Origin: Vulpes vulpes | Lineage: Eukaryota; Chordata; Mammalia; Carnivora; Canidae | Length of the DNA stretch: 64,000 bases | Assembly (NCBI RefSeq): GCF_048418805.1 | Contig: NC_132785.1 | Location: 60,545,151 to 60,609,150 of the forward strand | Direction of reading: 5' to 3' | In this document: positions 13,701 to 26,800 of the stretch, in pieces | Numbering within the stretch: position 1 is the stretch's first letter | Layout: every line of letters begins with the position of its first letter | Notes under the pieces: model-generated | The model's database searches: none | Told to the model about the DNA's origin: nothing | What the model saw: only the letters and a program-made list of their open reading frames with translations | Program-made: the position numbers and the translations under genes

Positions 13701-14130
13701 ATGCCCTTTTGCCAGCCACTCCCCCAGGGTCTCTCGCCTGCCAGCTGGCACAAAGCCTTCAGGCAGGCCTGAGAAGCAAGGGGGTGACCCCATGGGCTCG
13801 GGGGGCCGCCGGCCATGCTCCGAAGCTGCCTTCCATGAAGAGAGCGCTGGCACAGCGGGACGGCCCCAGGCAAGCCACCAAAGCTCCATGTTAACCGTGA
13901 AACACCAACTGCTCTTTTATTCACACCAGATGCTAATTCACAAATGTTGTGTCCCAGGCCATTTTTAAGAAAATAGAGAGTTCTCTTTTTCAAGACTCAC
14001 AGACAGAGACACCCCGGCCACGAGGAGTGTCAGCACGAGCCTGGTGGAGCAGGTGGTGGCCGTGGGTGGACCCATCAGCCCCGTGACCACTGCAAACCAC
14101 ACAGGAGATGCAGGTGACACACAAGGGCCC

Positions 14131-14136
14131 TTTATT
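14131..14136 (-). terminator. ADPRHL1: Candidate poly(A) signal of ADPRHL1 short form
   Basis: AATAAA on the minus strand lies about 475 bp past the short-form stop and is followed within 30 bp by a GT-rich stretch (GTGTGTCACCTGC), as in a working cleavage site. A second AATAAA lies at 13916-13921. Confidence 0.55.
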
Positions 14137-14610
14137 CCCCGGTTTCCTCAGGCATTTGTTCCAAAGGGGCTGGTTTTAAAGATCTAGTGTGATTAAAGAC
14201 GTCAGCAGGAGGTTAAGTGCGTGCTTCCATCTGCTGCAGGAAGGCACAGCCTGGCGGCCCTGCCAGAGGCCAAGGCCAGGGGCAGGCGGGCACGTGGGCT
14301 CTGTCCACGCTCGGCTGTCACATTAGTTTTGTTGGCGTGAGTGAGCAAGTAGCATTAGTTCTGCCCAGAGTGAAATACACCGATTGTGCAAAGGATTGTG
14401 CCGCTATGTGTGGAGGAGGGCCAAGGGGCCACATGTGAGCAGGACAGACATTCTCTAGGACAGACAGTGCATTTCATATGGCAGTTAGAGTTTGGCAATG
14501 GGGGGTCAGTTAAAATATAATTATGGCCATTTAGGCGTCGGCCCTCCTGGGAGGGCCAAGAGCAGTGCGGAGATGCCCCTGGGGACCCAGAGCCTGGCGG
14601 CGGGAGAGCT

Positions 14611-14768
14611 TTACTTCTCCTCCGTGGACAGGCGGTATAGAGCTTCGCCCAGCTGCACCAGCTCCTCCTTGTGCTCCAGGTCCTGGTACAGGCCCGCGGG
14701 GACAGTGTCCAGGCCGTGCAGCAGCCCGAACAGGCAGCCCGCGATCGTCCCTGTGGCCCCGCTCTCAC
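14611..14768 (-). CDS. ADPRHL1: ADPRHL1 coding exon 7 (terminal exon of short form)
   Basis: The acceptor is CTTCCAG|GTGAGAGC and the coding part is 158 nt to TAA at 14613-14611. It encodes GESGATGTIAGCLFGLLHGL through YRLSTEEK. The catalytic Asp pair of active ARH enzymes (GDSDSTG type) is absent. The last codon and the stop read AAG TAA, and the G-TAA creates a GT dinucleotide (14614-14613) usable as a splice donor in phase 2, so the same bases can act as stop or as donor. Confidence 0.93.
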
Positions 14769-17700
14769 CTGGAAGGGAAGCGCACGTTCTCCTTGCCAAG
14801 GCCCATCTCACAGGTCCTCTGGGCAGCCCTCGCCCTTGGGCCAAACCCCAGCTTTGCTCTGGGTGCACCAATCTGGTGGATTTGCTGCCCCTTCCTTCCC
14901 TCCTTGCACACTGAGACACGAGTGTGCGCAAATGCCTGGGCTGTCCACAGACCCACATCCACTGGGTGGTGCTGGTGTCTCTCCTACCTCAGCACCAGGA
15001 ACTGAGGGGCCCCGATGTCCAGGACACACTGTGCCCAGCACGAGCTGCTGGAATGCCCTCGTTTCACACTCACAGGAGAGCGTGGGCACCAGGACACAGG
15101 GCAGTCCTGCCCAGCCAGGCAACAGTCACAGCTACCATGGGAGGGTTTGGACCGGGGGTTACAGAGTGAGTCCTCAGGACTGTGCGCTGCCTGTACCCAC
15201 AGGGCCGCCCCACGGCTCCCCCGATGCCTTGTTCTCTTGAGCTCACACTCATATGGGCACATGAGGCAGGACCCTGCACAGGGAAGGACACATACTCTGG
15301 GGTTCAGGAGGCTGCCCTTGATGCCTGTAGCCTCGGGTGTGCTGGGAGCGCACTTTGGCGTGAGAAGGGGTGCTGATTGCCTGGAAGCCCAAGACCATTA
15401 AAGAAGGCAATCTCACCTCCATGACACATGGCCCGGTGGCAGAGCTCCGTCCAGTCATCCCCGGCTCCAAGGAGAGCATCATAGGCAATCATAGGAGCGT
15501 CATGGCCCCGCCGGCCCCCTCGGCCTTCCGAACTCCATTTCCTGTAAGCCTAAAGAAAGAGCTAGGGGTCAGGGGCACATAGCCATAGTAAAACCAGTGT
15601 CAGTTTGTGCCAGAGCATGCGCCTCCTGGGTTGTCCAGGGCTCTGCTGTTCACATACTCGCTGTGCACTGATGGATTACCACCTGTGTGCCAAGCACTGC
15701 CCCAGGGCAGGGGGTGACAGTGCAGAGGGAAGATCAACTTCTCGCAGCTCCTATGGATGCAGACAGTCCACAGATCACCTGACCACATGTTGGGGTAGCC
15801 GGTGAGTCTGTGGTGACATCATAGTCCAGCAAGGGGCTTAGAGCCAGTGACTGGGCTGCTGGGACACATGCAGCCCTTGTCTGAGCAGAGCTTGGGGCCA
15901 GCAGGCACCAAGGCCCAGGGTCAGGGCCCGGTGGTGGTGCAGTGATGCCCTGTGGGTGCAACATGAGCAGAAAGACTGCAGAGAGCCGGGATCCGGGAAA
16001 GTCTCACCTCTGTGCCCGAGCGACAGATTCAGCATTGGTTTGGGGCAGCAGCACCTCCATCTGAAGGACCGCACCCCTAGGCCTGCCTGCATTCCGGAGA
16101 GGCCCTTGAGGGGCACACGGAGGGGTGGTAGGGAGCATCTCTCCCCTTGAGCCTCCCTAACACCTAGAATGCAGACGTGCTGGCTGGGGCTGGGGCAGCC
16201 AGCTTGGACTACAGCTGTGTACTCAGAATGGCCGAGTAGCCACACAGAACTGTCCTCAGCTGCTCACTGCGAGGTACTTTCAACTCAGCTGTGGGCTCTG
16301 TGAACATAAGGGTAGTGTCTATCTTGGCTGAGCTATGAATCAGGTCTTTCCCTTGTGCTACCGAACCCAATGCTAAAAAAATTAATTAATTTAAAAAACT
16401 AAAAAAAAATAATAAATAAAATAATTTTAAAATTAAAAAAAAAAAAAACAATGCTGACAACATCAGCATGAGGAAGGGTGATGGTGTGCACAACCTGATT
16501 CATCACATATGACCTCATGTCCTGGCCCTGGCCCTTAGAAAATATGTGGTGAAATAGAATATCTTTAACAATTACATCCTCAAAATTTCTAGCACAACCA
16601 TGCTTTTAATTAGAGAAAATGGAAAGATAAAATTTTATCTGTTTGAAACATGCTTCCTCCAGGAAGGCTTCCAGGCCCACCCCCATGGTGGCTCTGGGCC
16701 CCTGGTTGCCAGGGGAGCCCCCTAGGCCAAGCCCGAGACATGGCAGAGGTGCAGTCCAGTGGCAGCGGCTCCTTGGTGGGGATGCCGGGCAGTGGGCCCT
16801 GACAGCCCATCCCCACCCCCCGACCAGGCAAGACTCACCTTGTCCCTCTCCTCTGCGTCATAGTGGTCAGGGAAGATGGCTTTACTTCCCGTGTCTTCAC
16901 TGAGTTTCCTCTCTTCCAAGTAAAACTGCCACTTAGCTTCAAAGTAGAACCAGTGCTCCTGGTATTCTGAACATAAAGAACAGACCAGGCTGCACACGAG
17001 GGCCACCGGCCAGGGCGCATGGACGGTGGGCGGGTAGCCTTCGGGCAGGAGGAGGAGGTGGAGGCCAAGCCCCCTCCCCCTGTGATGCTCATGTCTGCAG
17101 CTACTTTGAAACGAGTGAGGAAAATGGAGACATAGGACAAAGCAACCCCGAACCTTGCTTGACTCTACTCTGAACTCAGAGCAGGGAGTAAAGTTCTTCA
17201 AAGAGCATCCTCTTGGAAATTCTGAGCCTGTATCTCTTCACTGATGCAAGGCAGCCCAGGAGGAGGCTTTTTCTCCCTTCTGGCCAATGGCCCAGCGCGC
17301 CAGTCCCAGGGGTGTTGAATGAAGAGGACATTCGTGGCAGCAGCTGGGCAGGTGCAGCTGGAGGACCGTGCTGTGTCCTCCAAGAACCTGAGAGGCACAA
17401 GCCCCTGTGGGCCCTCCAGCCTGGGCCAGCACACCGTGGCCACTGCTGCTCCTATCATGGGCAGGAGCCGAGGACAGAGCCTGGGGAATAGGGGAGGGCT
17501 GGGCGGCTGCAGACATACCCTCAGGGACAGGTCTTGGGGCGGGGCTCCAGGTCCCCAGGGAACAACAGGCCCCTGGAAAAGCTGGCCAGAGTCTGCTTTA
17601 TAAAACTGAAAGCAAAGCTGACCTAAGGTTGGGGTGAGATGACAGGGTCAGACAGGGAAGCTCCAGCTGCCCCACAGAGACCAGGGCTTGGTCCCTGCAC

Positions 17701-17891
17701 TACCGCTTCCCTCCTGGACACAAAATTCCAAACATTAGGGCAGCCCCGGTGGCTCAGCGGTTTAGCGCTGCCTTCAGCCCAGGGCCTGATCCTGGAGACC
17801 CAGGATTGAGTCCCACATTGGGCTCCCTGCATGGAGACTGCTTCTCCCTCTGCCTGTGTCTCTGCCTCTCTTTCTCCCTCTGTGTCTCTCA

Positions 17892-17933
<42 letters not shown>

Positions 17934-20758
17934 CTTAAAAAAAAAGAGAGAAGTCCAAACATTAGAACATGGAACTAGGGTCTCAGTAATTGAACATCTG
18001 CCTTCGGCTCAGTTTGTGGTCCTGGGGTCCTGGGATGGAGTCCCACATCAGGCTCCCCACAGGGAGCCTGCTTCTCCCTCTGCCTGCGTCTCTGCCTCTA
18101 TCTGTGTCTCTCATGAATAAGTAGATAAAATCTTTAAAACAAAAATCACGGAATTGATTTGCCAGTTGTCTTTACTGCCAGGGGATGTTGTTACCACTAA
18201 GCAGAGGGCCCTGGGTGAACAGAACATGATTTTCCCTGGAGGATTTTGGGTTTCTGTTTAAAAGGGTGTGTCATACAAGGTCAAAAAGCTCCAGATTAAA
18301 CAAATTTAAAATTAAGCAGCAAGAATAAAGTCTCAGATTTTCTGACCCATGGCAGTCCTCCCCATTCCTGCCCAAGGAGCATTGATGACGGCTGCTCTTC
18401 AGGATACCCTGGGCTAAGCCAGACCTCTGGGGGGATCGTCTCAACCCTGACACGATGGGAATGCAGCCACTGTGTAGCCCTCACTGGCCTGTTTACCTGA
18501 GTCTCCCGTGTGGGAGGAGGTGATCCTCCCTGGGCTGGACACATGACCATCCCGGTGACCCCAGGCAACGTACTCACTACAGAGAGCCCCAGGGTCGGAA
18601 ATAAGGTGATTGTGCAGCTCTGTTCTATAATTAAGTTTATAGAGGGACACTTAAGTTCACTGTGGATGTGAGGCTCTCTGATTCTCATGGGAATAGGCCC
18701 TGGAGATAAGAGTTTCCCAGCTATGACCTGGCACAAGGAGAAGCAACATTCTCCTGGTGAAGTTGTTCTGGAAGCTTCTTGAGAGACATTGAGAATGAGT
18801 CCCCACTCATCAGAGGTGACAGGAAAGTAACTCACTGGCTCTCTATCTCCAGACTTCAGCCCTGAGCTAGAAAACCAATAGCTTTGCCCCTGCACTTGTG
18901 CCTTTGGTCCCACTACCCCGGGACAGACAGGATAACTATTCCAGAAACCCTCCAGGACAGCTTCCAAACTTTCAAGGCCACATGGAGCTGCCTATACTGC
19001 TCACAACACCCATCCCTCCCCGAGGGGAAGGAATCCTGCAGGGGAGTGGCCACCCGAGGACAAAGCCAGAGTTTCTGAGTCCTGCACCTGCCTCTTGAGT
19101 CCAATCTGCCAGGCCACCACTCACCCAACTGCCAGCAACAATGCGATCACTTAGGACCTCTGCTGGTGCCAAAGACAGTGTGAGCCCCTTGATGGTGGGT
19201 TTGGAGTCAGTGGAGACAGACACATGTACCCATCTGGTCTCCGTGGCAGCAGACCTCAGCCTCCAGGCAGGCACAGCCATCCGTAAGGTGGAAGAGCAGT
19301 ATGTCCCTTGTCCTTCTCCAGGGAATGGGCTATGTAAGGACCATCTGGAATACTGAACCTATGTGTGCACCCCTCTCGTCTTTCTGGCTGCTGTTGACAG
19401 CAGGAGGGTGGGGTCTCTGCAGAGGGCTGGGGGCTGGATACAGTAGCTAGCACGGCATGTGGTCTCCTGGCATGGCATACTGGGCCCCTGGGCAGGTGTT
19501 GCTTCCTGCCAGGAGCTCCTGGGGCCTGTTCACAGGAGGATGCCCTCGGTTTCACTGTGGGGCAAACAGACCTCAATGTCTCTGGGAGCCCGGTCCATGC
19601 AAACCTCCTCTGAGTGTGAATTAAACCAACCCATTTCTGGGGGCCAGTGTGAGTGTGACAGGGAGGGAGGCCAGGCTCACCTGACAGGTGCCGGATGGTC
19701 TTTTTACAGTATTCCTCAGCCAGCGGGACTGTCCGCATCATGTCTCTGCCCCACTGCTCCAGTGGCTTGCCCTGCGCAGCATAAGATGCAAACAGGGCCG
19801 TGCACAGGGACCCGAGAAAGCCTGTGGGCCAGACACAGAGGCTCAAGGTAGGCTCTGTGCATAGGGTGCTTCCCACTCATAGGGTGCCACACCTACCTTG
19901 CAAAGGTGGTCGATTAGGGGGACAGATGGCCCTAAGCACAGAGGACAGCCCGCCAGGCCAGCCTGGGTGCAGAGCCACACAGAGGCCACAACCACCTGGG
20001 AAAAGGCATGGTCATCTCCGGAGACCCTCTTGATGGCTTGCGGGCCAGTCTGTGAGGCTTCACTATGGGCTGGGAGTGAGGGTCCCGCTGTCAGATCCAT
20101 TACTGTCCCGACCACCTGCTGTCACCCTGCCCCCTTGTGGGGTATCTAGCATCTGGGATGTGCACATGGCCATAAAGCCATGACGCTTGCTGCCAGAGGT
20201 GGCTAGAAACTTGTACAGGAGTCAATTCCTGGTGCTGCCCACATTTGACCAAACCCTCAACGTTCCATCCAGTCTTAAGTTAGAAACAAATTACATGAAA
20301 CAACCCTTTAATAATAACATTAGCTAATCTCGACCCAGACTCTTTTGCTGGTCATATTGTCTCCAGATGCTCCTTGCCATCATGGTCGGGGCTTCCCAGG
20401 CACCATCCACTTCCAGGTGAAGTCCCAGTGAGCCATGGCTCTGCCCTGAGTCTTCCTAGTCAGCCCCGGTGTGCCAGGTGCTTGAATTCTATGCCCTTCA
20501 CACAGACTGAAGGGTCTAAGGGACGTGGCCCTGCGAAGGTGTCGCCAGGAGGGCACAGAGTGGTCCTCACAACCCCAGAGCTACACCACTTATAGGGGGA
20601 ATTGAAAGTGGCCATGAGGGGTGCCTGGGTGGCTCAGTGGGTTAAGCATCTGCCTTTGGCTCAGGTCATGATCCCAGGTCCTGGATTCAAGGCCTGCATG
20701 TGGCTCTGGGGCTCTCCCTCTGCCCCTCCCCCTGATCAGGTGTGCATGCTCTCTCAAA

Positions 20759-20793
<35 letters not shown>

Positions 20794-20794
20794 A

Positions 20795-20833
<39 letters not shown>

Positions 20834-23800
20834 ATGAAGTGGCCTTGAAAGTCGCAGGAGAGCAGCTGGCAGGCTGTGTCAGGGGCTGGGGAGGGCGTGT
20901 CACTGTCATCAATCAAGAGTGTTTACAGGTGTATGAGTTTCAAGTCATTCTTTTTTTAAAATTAGGAGCTGACTGACTCTCTAGGTCATGAGTCACCATC
21001 ATGCGCTGGGGCCCTGCCTGCCCTCCATCTCTGTGATGGGCACACAGTGGGGAACCCTGGGCACAGCTGGCCTGCCTGCTCCCCAGAGCACCAGCAAGAG
21101 GGGTCGCTCCATGCACTTTTTCCTTGTGCACAATGAGGCCTGGCTCTCAATACCACAGTCACCACTGTGACAGGTGGGGAAACAGAGGCACGGGCGTTGA
21201 GGTGGTCCTGCTCATGTGGCCAGTGAACGCTGGTCTGGTTCAGACCCCCACCCCCACCCAGTGTGGCACCTGGCAGCAGATGGCAACAGAAATGCTGATG
21301 CCCATGAGTCAACCAGATCCTCACTGCATCCAGATAACTGGTGCTTTTCTTTTCCTTTTATCCTGGCTAAATGACACTGAACCTGCTGAGGACTCTTCCC
21401 ACCCCAGTATCATCACACTCAATGCCAAGCCTGCTTTTAGGTCAAAAGCAGCGTAAGCAGAACTGAGATGGAGAAGCCTGCATCCACCAAGTAAACAAAT
21501 CGAAGAGTGGGTACAGTTTCAGCGGGGTCTGCCTGTGGAGACATCACCTGTGGGGTGGTTGTGGGTCATCCTGCCGCACTCGATGCTCACTTCCACTAGG
21601 GTCTCCAGACGCTCTGGCTTCCAGTACCGCATGCCGATGCACATGGCTTTGGTGGCAGCTCCGAATCCTGAGCCTACTCGGAACACAGAAGACCCAGTAA
21701 CACCATCTCTGGCAACCTAACTTTCACAGATAACCCACAGATATAAACAAATTTATGTAATGGTTATCATAGCATCATTTGAGTGTGAAAAACCAGCAGA
21801 TGACCCCAGTGCCCAACAAAGACAAAAGAGTAAGTAAGTTGCCAAGCTTCCATATGCTGGGATGTTACTTGGGCATGAAACACAGAATTTTTGATGGTTA
21901 GGGATGTGCTCATAAGGTGCTCCCACTGGGAAGACGCAGAACATGGAGCTGCACACCCCGTGTGCTTGCATCAGACATGTTTTGTCTCTTTGTAGAGCCC
22001 AGCTGAGTTATCACTGACATGCAGCCCATGGCGTGTCCAGGTACTGGGGTTGGAGGCTGCAGCAAGGGGCACGCAGACACTAAGCTCATCTGACGGATGG
22101 GTGTCTGATGCTGAAGGTGCTGCCAAACGGGCTCTCCAAATGGTGGTCATGCTCCTTGTCCCACTGGCCCTGGATGCTCTTCACCAGTGGTCTTCCCATT
22201 CAGCACACGTGGTGCTGTCTCATCACGGGTTTCACTAGCGTTTCCTCTAAACCAATGGGGCTGAGCGTTATTTTCATGCACTTGCTGGCCACCTCCATTC
22301 CTTCTGTGGGGAACTACTCACTTAAATATTCCTCATTTTTGTTTTGGGCTGCTGAGTATCAGATGTGTGCTTTGCAACTATTTCCCCCAATCTTTGGTTT
22401 GCTGTGTTATTCTTTCAGCAGTCTTCTGGGGAGCAGGATGAATCAGGGAGCACATCCTCCCTTCAGCTCCCTGGGGGAGTCGTGTACAATTGGTTCCCTT
22501 TCTTCTCTAATGGTTTGGAGGACTTCCCTGCAGAGGTCGCCTGAACCTGGGGCTTCCTTCGTCATTTCTTTCATAAACGTAGTGCTATGTGGGTGATCTA
22601 TCTTTTCTCAAATAACCTTTGGCAGTTTGTGTCCTCTTGCTGTGAATAGGTGCACAGCCACGATGAAATTGTCTTCCTCCCCAACCCCCAGCAATGGTCT
22701 TTTGCTTTTTGTGACATTAGCAGAGCCCCACCAGCCTTCTCCTGATTGGCGTTAGCATGGTGAACTTTCCTTACCCTAATCTACGTCTGCCTTCATAGGT
22801 AATAAGCATTCCCTGGAAGCAGCCTAGAGCTGGGATTCCCTTCTTTAACCCTGCTGGGCATCTGCCATTTATTTGGAGACTTTAGACCATTTACATTTGA
22901 TGTGATTACTGATGGGATTAGGGTCAGGTCTGCTATACCGCTCTTTGTTTCCTTTTGTCTCTTGTCTGCCTGTAGGGTTGAACATTACAGAGCAGTGAGA
23001 TCAGCTGCCAACCTGGGTGAAGATTCCTACCACTTGGAGGATGGTGCCTGCCACCAAGAGAGGAGCCTCAGACCTCGGCCCTTTTCTCTGGTCTGTAGTC
23101 ACCGAGGAAGATGTGACAAAGAGACGCATGGCTGGCGCTTCCCTCCCTGGGCAGAGAAGACATGCGGGGAGATCCACACGGGCTGTGTGCTGTCTCCCAC
23201 AGCAGAGGGTCCCTCCTGAGGCTGAGGTGCGGCAGTGGGCTGCACACATGCTGGTACTGCAGCTAAGACCTGCTGTCCCCCTGAGGGGCGGAGGCATCAG
23301 TGGGGCTGGTTAGGGAATGTGATGCTCATGCTTACACAGTACACCCAGAATACAGAAAGCTTTCCCCTAATGAGGTGGAGGACTCCAAGGCAGAGGGACA
23401 GCCTCGCACGGGTCTCCCCAGATGGAAACATTCTGGGCTGGGCCCTGGCTAGGCAAGGGGGCAGGAGCGCACAGGCCACCTGTGGCACTTTCCCCAGCAA
23501 GTATTTCTAAAAGATTCCATTTTCTCTTTTGTTTGCTTGTTAGTTATAACTGTTTTGTGATGTTAATGACTGCTCTAGGGCTGAACCACCCCATGCCTCG
23601 GACAAGCACCCTGTGGCCGCAGGCCTCCACCACACTGTCAGACACCTGCTCACAAGCATTTGATAAACTCGAAGAGCATTACTAGTTTTTTAAGTCAATT
23701 ATCTTTCAAAGAGATTCAGTAGTAAGTTAAAACTCTCCCCTATTTACCCATGTGATTGTGATTTCCGCCACACTTCTTCTGTACTTTCCTCTTAGTGTTA

Positions 23801-26800
23801 GGTTCATTCTGCGGAATGGTGGTTGTCCCTTTGCCTTTCTTATAGCATCACTCTGCTGGTGATGGATCCTATAGCTTTTGTGTGCCTGAAAAAGGTTATT
23901 TGGCCGTTAACAACAGCATCTGTAAGATACTGCTCTGGGAGCACAACTCCAGGGTGAAGTTGTTTCCTTCGGTGCCTGAATGACATCACTTCCGACAGGA
24001 GACCTGCACCCTCCTCACCTGGGCTGTCAGCATACACTGCACTCTTCTCCTTAGTATTAGTTTTGAACAGTTGGATTGCCATGTGCCACAGTGTAGCTTT
24101 CCCATGTTTCTTGTGCTTTACTTGGAAGTTACTGAGTTTCTTCAATCTGTGGGTTTACGGTTTTCAACAAATTTGTGGAGATTTGGGCACTAATTTTTTT
24201 CTTTTTGGTTTTATTAAAATTCACGTTAGCTAGCATACAGCGTACTATTGGTTTCAGAGGTAGAGATCAGTGATTCATTCATTTTATATAACACCCAGTG
24301 CTCAGTCCATCACGTGCCCTCCTTCAAGTCCACCATCCAGTGATCCCGTCCCCCGCAACCTCCCCTGCAGCAACCTTCAGTTTATTTCCTAGAGTTAACT
24401 CTTACGGTTTGTATCCCTCTCTAATTTTATCCTATTTTATTTTTCCCTCCCTTCCCCTAAGTTCATGTTTTGTCCCTTAAATTCCTCATATGAGTGAGCT
24501 CATATGATAATTGTCTTTCTTTCTCTGACTGACTTTAATTCACTCAGAGTAATACCCTTCAGTTCCATCCATGTAATTAATCGCAAATGGCAAGATTTCA
24601 TCCTTTCTGATGGCTGAGTAATAGTCCATTATATACATAGACCACCTCTTCCTTATCCATTCTTCTGTTGCTGGATGTCTGGGCTCCTTCCACAGTTTGG
24701 CTATTGTGGACATGGCTGCTGTGAACATTGGGGTACAGGTGCCCCATTGTTTCACTATATCTGTATCTTTGAGGTAAATTCCCAGCAGTGCAATTGCTGG
24801 GTCATAGGGTAGCTCTATTTTCAACTTCCTAAGGAATCTCCACACTGTTCTCCAGAGTGGCTGCACCAGCTGGCATTCCCACCAACAGTGCCTGAGGGTT
24901 CCCCTTTCTCCACATCCTCACCAACACCTGTTGTTTCCTGACTTGTTCATCCCATTCTGACAGGTGTGAGGTGGGTATTTCATTGTGGTTTTGGTTTGTA
25001 TTTCCCTGATGCCCAGTGATGTGTCTGTTAGCCACGTGTAGGTCTTCTTTGGAAAAATGTCTGTTTATGTCTACTGAGATTTTGGCCACCATTGCTTCAA
25101 ATCATTTCTTTGTTCCCTTTGCTCTGTCAGGGACTCTGTCACAGGCAAAGCTACACTGTGGCACATGGCAATCCAACTGTTCAAAACTAATAATAAGGAG
25201 AAGAGTGCAGTGTATGCTGACAGCCCATGGCTCGCTACTGCTCTTATATTTTTGGATTCTTTTTTTCTCTGTGTGTCCCATTCTGGGTTGTTTCTATTGC
25301 TGTGCCTAGATATGAAAATTTTCTTCTAAAATGTCTAATCTACTATTAATCTCAGCCAATGCATTTAAAACCTCAGACACTGTAACATTTTTCTGGAAAT
25401 GTGATTTAGGTTCTTTTTATAAATCCATGTCCTTAACTTTTTCAACCTATGGAATATATAATATTTTATATCTGTTTGAGAATTCTAACATTTACATCGG
25501 ATTTAATTGGTTTTGATTTATTGATTTTTCTCTTCTTTCGTGCCACATAACATGATTGGATGCCATCCCCAGCATAAACCCAAGGTGGGGGTGGTGTCCA
25601 TCCTCAGTATAAACCCAAAGGGTGGGAGGAAATGCCTGGGTGGCTCAGCTGTTGAATGTCTTCTGCCTTCGGCTCAGGATGTGATCTGGAGTCCCAGGAT
25701 CGAGTCCCACATCGGGCTCCCTGCATGGAGCCTGCTTCTCCCTCTGCCTGTGTCTCTGCCTCTCTGTGTCTCTCATGAATAAATCAATAAAATCTTAAAA
25801 AAAAAAAAAAAAACAACCAAGGAGGGGTCCTTCCTCAGCATAAACCCAAGGCGGGGGGGAGGGGTCCATTTTCAGCATAAACCCAAGGGGGGGCTCCATC
25901 CTCAGCATAAACCCAAGAGGGTGTCCATCCTCGGCATAAACTCCAGGGGGTGTCTATCCTCAGCATAACCCCCAGGGGGGGTGGTTCATCCTCAGCATAA
26001 ACCCAGGGTGGGTGGTCCATCCTCAGCATAAACCTAGAGGGGCAAGTTCATTGTCTGTAAACCCTATAAACCCAGGAGGGGTAAGTCTGGGACCCCAGGA
26101 GCAGGTTCCCTAGAGGCAGACACTCTGCCTATGTAAATATATCACCTATAAACATATCAAAGCATCCTGGAGACATTTATGCTGCACAAAGGGGCCCCAG
26201 TAGATCCCCCTGTCATGCAAACCTGCGATGCTGCTGGTTAGTGGGACCACACACGGGTTAGTAGCTCTGCAGCACGTGCTTCACAAGGAAAAGAAGGCTT
26301 TCCCTGACCCTTCTCATTGAAAGGTGTATGCCAGGCAAGGAGGTAGTTGTCTGGCTTCAGCTGGGAGCAGCCTTCCAGGGTAGCTGGATCAGCCCAATGT
26401 TCTGGAAGCTTCTCAAGGACTTCCACATAGCGCTTCACCATCTCCCGGTACAGGTCATCCAGGCACCAGTAGTCTGGGGAAGAAGGGGTGGGGCAGGGTT
26501 AGATTGAGGAGGCCCCAGTGAGCAGGGACCACACAATGGCAGTGAGCTTCATGTCCCCAAGCTGGTAGAAGAGAAGGAAGATTCTGGAGCTCCACCTCAC
26601 GATCCTGGCTCCCTAGAGAAGTGTAGCAGACAATTCACTCTAGATCTGACTTACAATTCAGACATTTATAATTCGTTGTGCTTGGGGATCCCTGGGTGGC
26701 GCAGTGGTTTGGCGCCTGCCTTTGGCCCAGGGCGCGATCCTGGAGACCCGGGATCGAATCCCACGTCGGGCTCCCGGTGCATGGAGCCTGCTTCTCCCTC

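Larger units (their letters stand above)
6866..14610. other. Intron of the ADPRHL1 long form, and short-form 3' UTR at its upstream end
   Basis: GC-rich sequence with short chance ORFs, two L2 pieces near 10.1-10.7 kb and an imperfect (TG)n near 13050. No further exon with supporting borders was found. Confidence 0.6.

Noticed and set aside
23840..24145. 101-codon minus-strand frame overlapping the left inverted arm
   Set aside because: The sequence follows old L1M in antisense; the frame is chance.
24540..25092. Minus-strand frames with LLVGMPAGAATLENSVEIP and LPYDPAIALLGIY
   Set aside because: These are translations of the L1 3' region, not a host gene.
25556..26090. Possible CRISPR-like array
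   Set aside because: Spacing is irregular, units blend into spacers, and the context is a mammalian intron; it is a minisatellite.
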